NCBI RefSeq assembly: GCF_003670115.1
Contig: NZ_QQTY01000003.1
Location: 186,001-250,000 of the forward strand
From: Natronorubrum halophilum
GTDB lineage: Archaea; Halobacteriota; Halobacteria; Halobacteriales; Natrialbaceae
DNA: 64,000 bases
Direction of reading: 5' to 3'
Position numbers and translations under genes: made by a program
Shown here: piece by piece, positions 1 to 8,501 of the stretch
How the letters are laid out: each line of letters opens with the position of its first letter
Numbering within the stretch: the first letter of the stretch is position 1
Notes under the pieces: model-generated
The model's input: only the letters and a program-made list of their open reading frames with translations
Told to the model about the DNA's origin: nothing
The model's database searches: none

Positions 1-266
1 AGCACGTCGAGACTGCCGAACTCCTCGACGGTCGTCTCGACGAGCGCTTCGACCTGAGTAGCGTCGCTCACGTCCGTCGGGACGAACGTTACGTCGCCGG
101 CCCCTTCCGCCAGTTCGACCTCGACGTCGGTGCCGCTCTCCTCGTCGATATCGGCGATCACGACGTTCGCACCCTCCGCGGCGAATCGAGTCGCGATCGC
201 GCGCCCAATTCCGGACGCCCCACCGGTAACGATAGCAGTATCTCCCTCCAACAGTTGCTTTTGCAT
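1..266 (-). CDS. Short-chain dehydrogenase/reductase (SDR), 3' part outside window
   Basis: NAD(P)-dependent oxidoreductase of the classical SDR family; only the N-terminal 88 residues are in the window and the gene runs off the left edge. The protein begins MQKQLLEGDTAIVTGG and carries the TGGASGIG cofactor loop (residues 14-21), followed by the acidic end of beta-2 (VVIADID), which usually favours NAD over NADP. It is divergent from the hypothetical gene at 341. On the minus strand a TATA-like box (AGATAAATGG, about 291-300) lies 25-30 bp before the ATG, so the mRNA is probably leaderless. Between box and ATG lies GTTCGTACGGTACGA (270-284), identical to part of a palindrome at 34519. Substrate cannot be told from this fragment. 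Confidence 0.9.
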   Translation of the reverse strand, partial: MQKQLLEGDTAIVTGGASGIGRAIATRFAAEGANVVIADIDEESGTDVEVELAEGAGDVTFVPTDVSDATQVEALVETTVEEFGSLDV

Positions 267-269
267 GCC

Positions 270-285
270 GTTCGTACGGTACGAC
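270..285. promoter_or_regulatory. Operator-like palindrome half shared with 34519-34535
   Basis: GTTCGTACGGTACGAC sits between the TATA-like box (about 291-300) and the start codon (266) of the SDR gene. The first 15 bases match the 17-bp palindrome at 34519-34535 exactly. Placement over the expected transcription start would suit a repressor. That it is an operator is inference from the match and the position. Confidence 0.45.
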
Positions 286-340
286 GCTCACCATTTATCT
301 CTTACCTAGATTTTTGTCGCTCGACGCTAACGTACAGCGT

Positions 341-1495
341 ATGACGTTCGCTACGTGGGCGTACCCGTGGGACCTGCTCGATACGGGCGTCGAGTCGGTC
401 GCCGAACAGCTCCTCGATCTCGGGATCACCGAGATAAACCTCGCCACCAACTACCACACCGTACAAACGTATCTACCGCACAATCCTGAACGACGGACGT
501 TCTTCGCCAGGTCGAGTTCGTACTTCCAGCCCGGAGAGATGTACGGCGACCTCGAGCCCGTCCCGAACGAGCGGATGGGCGACGACGACTGGCTCGCGGT
601 GATCGACCGCGAACTCGCCGATACCGAGGTATCGCTGAACTCCTGGACCGTCGGCTGTCACAACTCGCGGCTCGGGATGTCTCGTCCCGAGTACGCGCTA
701 CGGAACGCGTTCGGCGATCCGCTCGTGTTCGGCCTCTGTCCGTCCCGGTCCGCCGTACAGGAGTATCTCCTCGCGCTGCTCGCCGACCTCGACGACCGGG
801 CGGCCTTCGAGCGGATCGAGCTCGAGACGTTCAACTACTTCTACGGCACCGGTTACGGGTGGCACCACGACAAGTTCCACGCGCGCCTCGGTGCGCTCGG
901 CGAATTCTTGTTCGGCGTGTGCTTTTGCGACGACTGCCGTGCGAACGCGCGGCAAACGGGCGTTGACGCCGACGCGGTTGCGGAGACCGTCAGGTCGACC
1001 GTGGACGCGATCTCCGCCGGCGAGTTCCCCCACGACGTCGATGTCGGCGGGTGGTTTCGGGAGCATCCCGAGGTCGGTGCCTACATCGACGTACGGATCA
1101 ACACGCTGACCGATCTGTACCGTCGGCTCGCGGCCGTCGTCGAGGACGCGGAACTGGGCGCGTACGTGGGCATGAAGGGCGTGGAGAACTCCTGGATGCA
1201 CGGACTGGACCTCCGGGCGCTATCGGACTCGCTCGACTACGTTACGGTCATGGCCTATCGGGAGACTCGAGAAGAGACGGTCGACTGCTTGCAGCTAACT
1301 CGAGAGCTGGTCGATCTTCCGGTGCACGTCGGCGTCCTTCCCGCACATCCCTACGTCCACGACGAGGCGACGGTCGGAGACATCGTGGACGGACTCGTCG
1401 AGAACGATACCGATCGCGTGTCGTTCTACAACTACGGGCTCTTGCCCGAACGCAATCTCGACTGGATCGGATCTTCGCTAGCCACACACCGGTGA
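341..1495 (+). CDS. Conserved hypothetical protein, probable TIM-barrel glycosidase-like
   Basis: A 384-residue soluble protein without a signal peptide. I chose ATG at 341; an in-frame TTG at 314 would add nine residues. The N-terminus (MTFATWAYPWDLLDTG), repeated beta-strand/helix pattern and a central aromatic/His-rich stretch (ETFNYFYGTGYGWHHD) resemble uncharacterised TIM-barrel proteins found in sugar-utilisation clusters. A Cys pair (CFCDDC) follows about 25 residues later. No catalytic residues can be assigned. It lies 88 bp upstream of, and co-directional with, an ABC sugar transporter and a set of hexosaminidases, so a cytoplasmic role in processing imported saccharides is plausible but unproven. 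Confidence 0.75.
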   Translation: MTFATWAYPWDLLDTGVESVAEQLLDLGITEINLATNYHTVQTYLPHNPERRTFFARSSSYFQPGEMYGDLEPVPNERMGDDDWLAVIDRELADTEVSLNSWTVGCHNSRLGMSRPEYALRNAFGDPLVFGLCPSRSAVQEYLLALLADLDDRAAFERIELETFNYFYGTGYGWHHDKFHARLGALGEFLFGVCFCDDCRANARQTGVDADAVAETVRSTVDAISAGEFPHDVDVGGWFREHPEVGAYIDVRINTLTDLYRRLAAVVEDAELGAYVGMKGVENSWMHGLDLRALSDSLDYVTVMAYRETREETVDCLQLTRELVDLPVHVGVLPAHPYVHDEATVGDIVDGLVENDTDRVSFYNYGLLPERNLDWIGSSLATHR

Positions 1496-1582
1496 CGCGG
1501 GCCGGGCAAAGAATTATGAACACCTGTGCGTAACTGGATCACACGTGACACACAGACATGACTGACGTTGAAGCTACTATGA

Positions 1583-2551
1583 ATGAACGGAACTGCTCGC
1601 GGCGGAGGCGTCCGTACCATGAATGAGGAGTCACTGAAGTCACCGGGCACGTGGCGGCGTATCGTAACTAGTGACGCCGACCTGTCGAAAAAGCAGCGCA
1701 ACACGGTGATCGCGTGGGCCGCGCTTGCGCCGGTCCTGCTGTGGCTGTTGGTGTTCAAGTATCTCGCGCTCGGCTGGAACATCGTCCTGACGTTCTTCGA
1801 CCGAAGCTACACCGGCGAAATGTCGTTCGTCGGGTTGGAAAACTGGTCGATGTTGATGCAGGATCCGGTGTTTCCGACGGCGCTACGGAACACCATTATC
1901 CTCTTCGCGACGATCCCCGTCGGCATCGCGCTGGCGCTGTTCATCGCGATCCTGCTCAACCAGAAATTTCCGGGATCGAAGGTATTCCGCTCGGTGTTTT
2001 TCCTCCCGTACATCACCATGATGGTCGCGATCGCGGTCATCTGGCAGTATATGTTCCACACCGAGCAAGGGGTGATCAACCAGATGCTGTTGAACGTCGG
2101 CCTGATCGACACACAGATCAGTTGGCTGGGAGACAGCGGGTGGGCCATCGTTTCGGTATTCATGGTTCAGGTCTGGAAGACGACCGGGTTCTACGTCATC
2201 ATTATTCTGGCCGGTCTCCAGACTATCCCCCAGCAGGTGTACGAGGTGTCTCGGATCGACGGTGCCAGCCGTTGGCAGCAGTTCCGGTACCTCACCCTGC
2301 CGCTGTTGAAGCCGACGCTCGGCGTCTGTATGCTGGTCGGCGTGGTCATTTCGTTCCGCCTGTTCGACCTGATCAACGTGATGACGGGCGGCGGCCCGGG
2401 GAATTCGACGGAAATTTTGCTAACCTGGATCTACCAGCAGATGTTCGCGTACGGTGACTTCGGGTACGGCGCGGTCCTCAGTACGATCATGGTCGTCGCC
2501 ACGGTTCTCGTGGCGTATATCGGCCTCAAACTCCAGCAGGTGAGCTACTAA
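1583..2551 (+). CDS. ABC sugar transporter permease, MalF/UgpA type
   Basis: Integral membrane subunit of a carbohydrate importer (CUT1 class). The 322-residue protein has a soluble N-terminal tail and about six hydrophobic segments. The cytoplasmic EAA loop that docks the ATPase is clear: EVSRIDGAS then YLTLPLL. ATG at 1583 is used; ATG at 1619 (MNEESLKSPG) is an equally good start. The stop codon overlaps the start of the second permease (2551), indicating translational coupling. No ATP-binding subunit is encoded in this cluster, so an ATPase from elsewhere must energise it. Confidence 0.92.
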   Translation: MNGTARGGGVRTMNEESLKSPGTWRRIVTSDADLSKKQRNTVIAWAALAPVLLWLLVFKYLALGWNIVLTFFDRSYTGEMSFVGLENWSMLMQDPVFPTALRNTIILFATIPVGIALALFIAILLNQKFPGSKVFRSVFFLPYITMMVAIAVIWQYMFHTEQGVINQMLLNVGLIDTQISWLGDSGWAIVSVFMVQVWKTTGFYVIIILAGLQTIPQQVYEVSRIDGASRWQQFRYLTLPLLKPTLGVCMLVGVVISFRLFDLINVMTGGGPGNSTEILLTWIYQQMFAYGDFGYGAVLSTIMVVATVLVAYIGLKLQQVSY

Positions 2552-3444
2552 TGAGTGGAATCAACGAATTCGCTACGATAGACGATACCCGTAGGGTCGT
2601 TCGACGGATAACCTCGGAAAGCAAACTGACGTTGCTCCGTAAGGGAGGACTGTTCACCGTCGCGCTGATCGCGGCCGTCCTGTTCGCCTTCCCGTTCTAC
2701 TGGCTGATCCGGATCGCCGGCGTTTGGCCGAGCGGGTCACTGTACGGTTCGGCGCCGTCGCTGATCATCAGCGACCTGAACCTGTACAACTTCGTCCGGG
2801 TCTACTACGCCATCCCGTTCGTCCAGTACACGACCAACAGCGTGATCGTGTCCGCGATAGCGGTCGTTAGCCAGCTGATTTTCTGCTCGCTAGCCGCCTA
2901 CGGACTCTCGATGAGCTTCTACGGGAAGAAGTACGTCATGGGATTCATCGTCGTGGCGATGATGGTCCCGTTCCAGACCATCTTCCTCACCGACTACTTG
3001 ATCACCCGCCAACTGGGGCTGATCAACACCTACACGGGGCTGGCGATCGTCGTCGCAGTGAGCGTCGTCAACATCCTCGTGTTGAAGAGCGCGTTCGAGG
3101 CAGTGCCCGACTCGATGGTCGACGCCGCACGGCTCGACGGCGCGTCCGAACTGTACATCCTCTTCGGCGTCTATTGGCCGCTCTCAAAGGCGGCGCTGTC
3201 GACGACCGTCATCCTCTCGTTCGTGTTCTCGTGGAACAGCTACCTGTGGCCGCTGCTGATCGCGACGGAGGACAGCACCACCACGCTGCCGCTGGCTCTC
3301 GCAACGTTCCAGTCCCAGATGGGTGGGAACTTCGCGTTGCAGTACGCCTTCACCATCATGGTGTTGCTGCCGGTCCTGGTCCTGTTTTTCCTGCTACAGA
3401 AGTACTTCATCCGCAGTGCGGTCATGAGCAGTCTCAAGACGTGA
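2551..3444 (+). CDS. ABC sugar transporter permease, MalG/UgpE type
   Basis: Second membrane subunit of the CUT1 importer, 297 residues, about six transmembrane segments. The EAA loop reads DAARLDGAS then VYWPLSK. Its ATG overlaps the stop of the upstream permease by one base and it is followed 7 bp later by a small membrane-anchored protein, so the genes form one operon. The neighbouring NagZ, GH20 and NamZ genes suggest that the substrate is an amino sugar or small muropeptide-derived saccharide; this is inference from context. Confidence 0.92.
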   Translation: MSGINEFATIDDTRRVVRRITSESKLTLLRKGGLFTVALIAAVLFAFPFYWLIRIAGVWPSGSLYGSAPSLIISDLNLYNFVRVYYAIPFVQYTTNSVIVSAIAVVSQLIFCSLAAYGLSMSFYGKKYVMGFIVVAMMVPFQTIFLTDYLITRQLGLINTYTGLAIVVAVSVVNILVLKSAFEAVPDSMVDAARLDGASELYILFGVYWPLSKAALSTTVILSFVFSWNSYLWPLLIATEDSTTTLPLALATFQSQMGGNFALQYAFTIMVLLPVLVLFFLLQKYFIRSAVMSSLKT

Positions 3445-3451
3445 TTCACCA

Positions 3452-3853
3452 ATGAACTTACCACCACTCCTGAAACTGGCCGCGGAAACGGTCTCGGTTC
3501 GGCGTCTCCTGATCAACCGATTCACGATCCTGATCGCGGTCGTGCTGGTCGCATCGGTTGCCGCACAGGGGTACGTCGCAGCGAACAACGACGGATACGT
3601 CACCGGTCGGGTCGTCGACGGCGACGGCGATCCGGTCGCGAACGCTAACGTGACGCTCTCGCCCCAGACGGTCGCCGGCGTCCCCGATCCCCAGTCCACG
3701 ACGACCGACGAGAACGGTGCGTTCGAGTTCCGAGATCAGAGCCTCCTGGAGTTCACAATCCGGGCTGAACACGAAGAGAGCGAGAGCGAAACCCACCGTT
3801 ATCACCTCTATTTCAAAGGGCAGAACAAGGAGGTGAACCTGGTGATCGAGTAA
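3452..3853 (+). CDS. Membrane-anchored carboxypeptidase-regulatory-like domain protein
   Basis: A 133-residue protein with one N-terminal transmembrane segment (about residues 23-43, FTILIAVVLVASVAAQGYVA). A predicted beta-sandwich follows, with the pattern of carboxypeptidase regulatory-like domains: GYVTGRVVDGDGDPVANANVTL, then TTTDENGAFEFRDQ. Such domains are extracellular modules for protein or polysaccharide contact. It lies between the second permease (7-bp gap) and the binding-protein gene, an unusual insertion in a CUT1 operon. It may be an accessory surface subunit of the importer. Catalytic residues are absent, so an enzymatic role is unlikely. Confidence 0.75.
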   Translation: MNLPPLLKLAAETVSVRRLLINRFTILIAVVLVASVAAQGYVAANNDGYVTGRVVDGDGDPVANANVTLSPQTVAGVPDPQSTTTDENGAFEFRDQSLLEFTIRAEHEESESETHRYHLYFKGQNKEVNLVIE

Positions 3854-4000
3854 CCGCCAGTAGATCGTTATTCAGAACGCGATCAATGACGGCTCGGCGC
3901 CGGTCGAAGTGTACGGCGAATACGACGCGTGTCGACCGGAATTATCGATCGCACTGGTTCGTGCCCCCCAGGTGGCCCCGATACCCGCCAAATAGACAGT

Positions 4001-4015
4001 AGATATATATAATAG
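4001..4015 (+). promoter_or_regulatory. TATA box of the binding-protein gene
   Basis: The run AGATATATATAATAG lies about 20-30 bp before the ATG at 4035 in an otherwise GC-rich spacer (3854-4034). This fits an archaeal TATA box driving a leaderless transcript, so the abundant binding protein probably has its own promoter besides the permease operon. Confidence 0.6.
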
Positions 4016-4034
4016 AAGGTACTTGTCGAAAACG

Positions 4035-5354
4035 ATGGTACGGGAAAGCATACCGACGGGTAGTCGACGGAACTATCTGAAAGGCATCGCAGCTGGCACA
4101 GCTGCCGGTCTCGCCGGATGTCTCGGCGGAGACGACGGAGCGTCCGATTCGATCGAACTGTACACGTGGAATCTTCCGTTCTGGGAGGAGACGATCGAGG
4201 AGGAGATCATCCCTACCTTCGAGGACGAGTTCGGGGACGAGTACGACGGCCTCGAGGCCGACTGGATCGACCGCGGGCCAGCAACGGAGGACATCATCTC
4301 GTTCTTCCAGTCGCGACTCCAGGGCGGCGATCCGCCGAGCATCTTCGACACGCAGTTCGGCGCGTACGCACGGTACGCCGAGGAAGACGTATTCGCCGAC
4401 ATCGAGGAGTTGGCGGACGACGAGGTCCTCGAGAAGTACGACGAAACGGCGCTCGACCTGAACCGGTACGACGGGACGTTGTACCAGATGCCGTTCTACA
4501 TGGGGACGAACATGACCGCCTGTAACTCGGAGTGGTTCGACGAAGCGGGTATCGACCCACCGACGTTCGAGGAACCGTGGACGACCACCGAGTACCTCGA
4601 TGCGGCGGAGCAGCTCGTTCAGAACTCCGGAGCGGAGTTCGGGCTCACGTTCATCCGGTTCGACTTCCTGCTGTGGCCCTGGTTCCAGGCGGAAGGTATC
4701 GACGTACTCAACGACGACAATAGCGAAGCGACGTTTAACACATCGGCGACGGTCGAACTACTCGAACGCTTCCAGCAGTTGACCAGCGACGGCGTGATAC
4801 CCGAAGTCACCTGGACAGGCGAGTGGGACCCTCAGGCGGAACAGTTTGGCTCCGGAAACACCGGGATGTACTTCGGGTCGGGATCGGCGCTGCGCCTGAT
4901 CCAAAACTTCGGTGAGGACTGGGTGGGTGAGGACACGTTAGACATCGCCCACGCCCCTGAAGGCGGCGGGCTGTTCACGTTCCACGGGCTCGGAATCACG
5001 ACCCCCGGTAAGAGCGAGACCGAACAGCAGGCGGCGTTCGATTTCACATCGGTCATCCTCAACAAGGAGTTCCAGAAGGACTTCCTGCGAAACACGACCG
5101 TACTCGTTCCTCATACGGAGGCGCTGACTGAACTGCAAAACGACGAGGAGTTTCAGTCGAACAACCCGCTGCTCGTGCAGTTGTATGAGATGTACGACGT
5201 CGTCTCCGAAGATCTCTGGCGTCCGCCGGTGATTCCGCAGGCTACCCAGGTCGCAGAAATCATCGCTTCGGAGTTCTCGTCCGCCGCGCTCGGGGAGAAA
5301 GATCCTCAAGCCGCGGTCGACGAAGCAGAGTCACGCGTCAACAATGCGCTGTAG
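4035..5354 (+). CDS. ABC sugar transporter substrate-binding protein (Tat lipoprotein)
   Basis: Extracellular solute-binding protein, family 1 (MalE/UgpB-like), 439 residues. The N-terminus has a Tat motif (SRRNYLKG) and a lipobox (LAGC), so it is exported folded and lipid-anchored. The mature part starts with the typical ELYTWNLPFWEE strand and has the Trp/Phe-rich binding region (LLWPWFQAEG) and C-terminal helix of the family. ATG at 4035 is used rather than an in-frame TTG at 4023, because of TATA spacing. It pairs with the permeases at 1583 and 2551. Neighbouring hydrolases suggest N-acetylglucosamine or muropeptide sugars as ligands. Confidence 0.92.
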   Translation: MVRESIPTGSRRNYLKGIAAGTAAGLAGCLGGDDGASDSIELYTWNLPFWEETIEEEIIPTFEDEFGDEYDGLEADWIDRGPATEDIISFFQSRLQGGDPPSIFDTQFGAYARYAEEDVFADIEELADDEVLEKYDETALDLNRYDGTLYQMPFYMGTNMTACNSEWFDEAGIDPPTFEEPWTTTEYLDAAEQLVQNSGAEFGLTFIRFDFLLWPWFQAEGIDVLNDDNSEATFNTSATVELLERFQQLTSDGVIPEVTWTGEWDPQAEQFGSGNTGMYFGSGSALRLIQNFGEDWVGEDTLDIAHAPEGGGLFTFHGLGITTPGKSETEQQAAFDFTSVILNKEFQKDFLRNTTVLVPHTEALTELQNDEEFQSNNPLLVQLYEMYDVVSEDLWRPPVIPQATQVAEIIASEFSSAALGEKDPQAAVDEAESRVNNAL

Positions 5355-5624
5355 TGGCGGTCGTTGATCGGGGCAACCGGCGCCCTTTTCGAACGGCTGC
5401 GGACGGACCGCACGAGTACCGGCAGGGTAGCCGTCCACTCCGCTAACCGGCTACGACAGTTCTGACCCTTCCGGTTCGAAGGCGTTACTGAGCACCGCTA
5501 CTCGTGTCTCTGAACCTACTTCTCTACACTGTGAAGTTGTTCGAATTCACACCTCGTTTGATAACCTTTTCGAGCATACTGATGTGGAGAAAGAATTTTA
5601 ACCATTTGCGATGAGTTTGTGACT

Positions 5625-7493
5625 ATGGCGTCAGATAACACTACTGAAGCGGACAGCACGAGCAGCGACTCGAACACCGAACGGTCCACTCGATCAACCA
5701 CCCGTCGGCGATTCGTCCGGACGACGGGCGTGCTCGGCGGTGGCGCGGTGGCTCCGGGGCTCATCTCGGAGACGGTGCAGTCACGGTCGACAGGAAAGGG
5801 GAGCGCGCAGTCGTCTGTCGATGACGTGGTAGCCGGTCTCTCCGACCGCCAGAAGATCGGTCAGATGGTGATGGCGCTGATGAATCCGACCGACGACGGG
5901 GAGCCATCGTCGAGAGCCGAGGACGTGGTGAAAGATCTCGAGGTCGGATCCGCGATGGTCGAACACGTCGGTACGCCCGAGAAAACCGCCGAGTTCAACA
6001 ACCAACTCCAGTGCTGGGCGTCGGAAACGGAGGCGGAACTTCCACTTCTCGTTGGGGCGGACTTCGAGTTCGGCGCTGCCCACAGCGTCGGTGATCTCCG
6101 GGACGATCTGACGACGCAGTTCCCGCGAAACATGAACCTTGGCGCACTCGGGTCCGAACGGGCGGCCGCCGACGCGGCGGGTATCACCGCGACGGAAGCG
6201 CGTTCGATGGGCTATCAGTGGGGATTCGCCCCGGTCGCCGACGTGAACACGAATCCGGAGAATCCGGTGATCGGTATCCGGGCGTTCAGCGGCGACACCG
6301 ACCGCACGTCGAGGCTCACAGCCGCGCAGATACCGGGTTTCCAGAGCAAGGGGAACGGAATCGTCGCCACTGCGAAGCACTTTCCGGGCCACGGGGACAC
6401 GCACGCGGACTCCCATACCGGCCTCCCCACAGTGTCCTACACTCGAGAGACGCTCGAGGAGGTCCACTTGCCACCGTTCCGAGCGGCCATCGACGCGGGG
6501 ATCGACGCGATCATGACCGCCCACATCGTCGTCGAGGCGATCGATCCCGAGCGCCCGGCGACGCTCTCCGAGCCCGTGCTGACCGGCCTCCTCCGCGACG
6601 AACTCGGATTCGACGGACTCCTCGTCACGGACTCGATGTCGATGCAGGCGATCACGGACATCTGGGGGCAACAGCAGGCCGCCGTCCTCGCCGCGAAGGC
6701 CGGCGCGGACGTCATCATGTCGATGGGGGGGTACGAGGACCACGCCGCTACCGTCGACGCGCTGTACGACGCCGTCCAGACCGGCGAACTATCGATGGAG
6801 CGCGTCGAGGAGGCGGCGACCCGCGTGCTCGAAGTGAAACAGAAATACGGCCTGTTGACGCCCGGCGGTGGTCGACCCAGCGGCCGAATCTACGCCAACC
6901 CCGTACGGGCGACTCACAGAACCGGCAAAGCTCCGGACCGCAGACGCGCCGCGGAGATCGCCCGCGGGTCGATGACGCTCGTGAAAAACGACGGCGTCCT
7001 CCCGTTTGACGCGACGAACGGCGAGACCACGCTCGTCGCGGGCGTCGCGCAGGTCGACGTCCTCGCGGATGCCGTACGCGAGCGCTCCGAGGGAGACGTG
7101 GTCGCCTGGCAGTCGAGTCAGTGGCAGGACGACGACCCCACCGAGGAGGAGATCGACGAAGTGACGGCGCTCGCCGAAGAGGCGGATCGCGCGCTCGTCG
7201 CGACGTATTCGGCGTCCGAACTCCCCGACGGGCAGGCGGAGCTCGTCGACTCGGTCCGGGAGACCGGGACACCTACAGCCGCGGTGTCGGTCGGTCTTCC
7301 CTATGATATCGCGTCGTATCCGGACGTCGACGCCTACCTCGCGTCATACGCGCTCGACCGATGGAAGCAGCTAAACGTGTCGTCGCTGGAAGCGACCGCC
7401 GAGGTCGTCTTCGGCGCTGAGCCGAAGGGAACGCTTCCCGTCGAGATCGAGGGACACTATCCGCTGGATCACGGACTGGGGTACGAGGAGTAA
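5625..7493 (+). CDS. nagZ: NagZ-type GH3 beta-N-acetylglucosaminidase, Tat-exported
   Basis: Predicted to release terminal beta-linked N-acetylglucosamine, for example from GlcNAc-MurNAc (muropeptide) or chitooligosaccharides. The 622-residue protein has a Tat signal (RRRF at 27-30, hydrophobic stretch to about 47), so it acts outside the membrane. The NagZ signature is complete: KHFPGHGDT (251-259) followed by D262 and H264, the family's His-Asp acid/base pair, and D336 in VTDSMSM as nucleophile. A C-terminal second domain (about 420-620) makes it the two-domain form seen in Bacillus NagZ. ATG at 5625 is chosen over GTG at 5619. One base separates it from the next gene. Presence of NamZ nearby points to peptidoglycan rather than chitin alone. 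Confidence 0.9.
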   Translation: MASDNTTEADSTSSDSNTERSTRSTTRRRFVRTTGVLGGGAVAPGLISETVQSRSTGKGSAQSSVDDVVAGLSDRQKIGQMVMALMNPTDDGEPSSRAEDVVKDLEVGSAMVEHVGTPEKTAEFNNQLQCWASETEAELPLLVGADFEFGAAHSVGDLRDDLTTQFPRNMNLGALGSERAAADAAGITATEARSMGYQWGFAPVADVNTNPENPVIGIRAFSGDTDRTSRLTAAQIPGFQSKGNGIVATAKHFPGHGDTHADSHTGLPTVSYTRETLEEVHLPPFRAAIDAGIDAIMTAHIVVEAIDPERPATLSEPVLTGLLRDELGFDGLLVTDSMSMQAITDIWGQQQAAVLAAKAGADVIMSMGGYEDHAATVDALYDAVQTGELSMERVEEAATRVLEVKQKYGLLTPGGGRPSGRIYANPVRATHRTGKAPDRRRAAEIARGSMTLVKNDGVLPFDATNGETTLVAGVAQVDVLADAVRERSEGDVVAWQSSQWQDDDPTEEEIDEVTALAEEADRALVATYSASELPDGQAELVDSVRETGTPTAAVSVGLPYDIASYPDVDAYLASYALDRWKQLNVSSLEATAEVVFGAEPKGTLPVEIEGHYPLDHGLGYEE

Positions 7494-7494
7494 C

Positions 7495-8403
7495 ATGCCG
7501 TCAGAGAGTGCGACGGGAACTCGAACGCGGCGGAGTGCGCTATCGTTGCTCGGCGCCGGTGGATTCGGCCTGCTATCCGGGTCGTTCGCGGGTAGCGCGT
7601 CGGGCGAGCCGCGGGCACCCGACCGCGAGCTAACGGCGATGAGCTACAACATCTATCACGGGACCGGCTCGGACGGTCAGCTGGACCTCGAGCGAACGGC
7701 GCGCGTGATCCGGGAATCCGGAGCCGAGATCGTCGGACTGCAGGAAGTCGACGTCCACTGGGGCGACCGCTCTGACTTCAGGGATCAGGCGAAGCTACTG
7801 GCGAAAACCCTGGGGCTGAACTACTTCTTCGCCCCGATCTACGAGTTGGATCCTCCCGAAAGCGGCCGGCCTCGACGCGAGTACGGGCTCGCGGTACTGA
7901 GCGAATATCCGATCCAGCACTCGGAGAACCACGAGATCACTCGCCTGTCGCCGCTGCTCGGTCCGGAACCGCAGCTGGCGCCCGGCTTCCCCGAGATCAG
8001 GGTGAACGTTCGAGGGGTGAGCGTCTCGTTCTACGCGACGCACCTGGATTACAGGGGCGATCCGGCCGTACGCGAGATGCAGGTCGACGAGATGCTGGAG
8101 ATCGTAGACGCGGATCGCGGACCGACGCTTCTCGTGGGCGATCTGAACGCGCCGCCCGGTGCGCAGGAACTGAGCGCGCTCTGGGACGAGTTCGACGACG
8201 CGTGGGACGTACAAAACGAGGACCCGGGGTACACGTTCCCGGCGGAAAATCCCACCAAGCGGATCGACTACGTGTTGACGTCTCCGACCGTAGCAACCGA
8301 CTCGGTCGAAGTCGTCGAGACGCTCGCTTCCGATCACCGTCCGGTGGTCGCGAAACTGTCGCTTCCCGGTTCCGCCGTGGGTCGGAGGAGTTCACGGGAG
8401 TAG
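7495..8403 (+). CDS. Tat-exported endonuclease/exonuclease/phosphatase-fold hydrolase
   Basis: Metal-dependent phosphodiesterase or phosphatase of the EEP (DNase I/sphingomyelinase) fold, 302 residues. A Tat signal is visible (TRRSALSLLGAGGFG). Family residues are all present: N52 (SYNIYHG), E84 (LQEVD), H183 (ATHLDYRG), D216 and N218 (VGDLNAP), and D280-H281 (SDHRPV). It starts one base after nagZ stops, so the two are almost certainly co-translated and co-exported. Possible substrates are phosphodiesters attached to cell envelopes (teichoic-acid-like polymers, phospholipids) or extracellular DNA; the sequence cannot decide. Confidence 0.85.
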   Translation: MPSESATGTRTRRSALSLLGAGGFGLLSGSFAGSASGEPRAPDRELTAMSYNIYHGTGSDGQLDLERTARVIRESGAEIVGLQEVDVHWGDRSDFRDQAKLLAKTLGLNYFFAPIYELDPPESGRPRREYGLAVLSEYPIQHSENHEITRLSPLLGPEPQLAPGFPEIRVNVRGVSVSFYATHLDYRGDPAVREMQVDEMLEIVDADRGPTLLVGDLNAPPGAQELSALWDEFDDAWDVQNEDPGYTFPAENPTKRIDYVLTSPTVATDSVEVVETLASDHRPVVAKLSLPGSAVGRRSSRE

Positions 8404-8501
8404 GCGGGCACTCCTGGTGTTGGCGAGCGGACTCCACCTCCCGTACGGCTATTCGAGCCCGCGACGGCTACGAAACCGAGAACGGTTCGTCGCGGGATCG
8501 G

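Noticed and set aside
473-1201. Long minus-strand open frames inside the 341-1495 gene
   Set aside because: High GC makes antisense frames open; they lack recognisable domains and the plus-strand frame has clear protein-like structure.
5781-6743. 320-codon minus-strand frame over nagZ
   Set aside because: It is antisense to the catalytic domain of a well-supported GH3 gene and is Arg/His/Val-rich without motifs.
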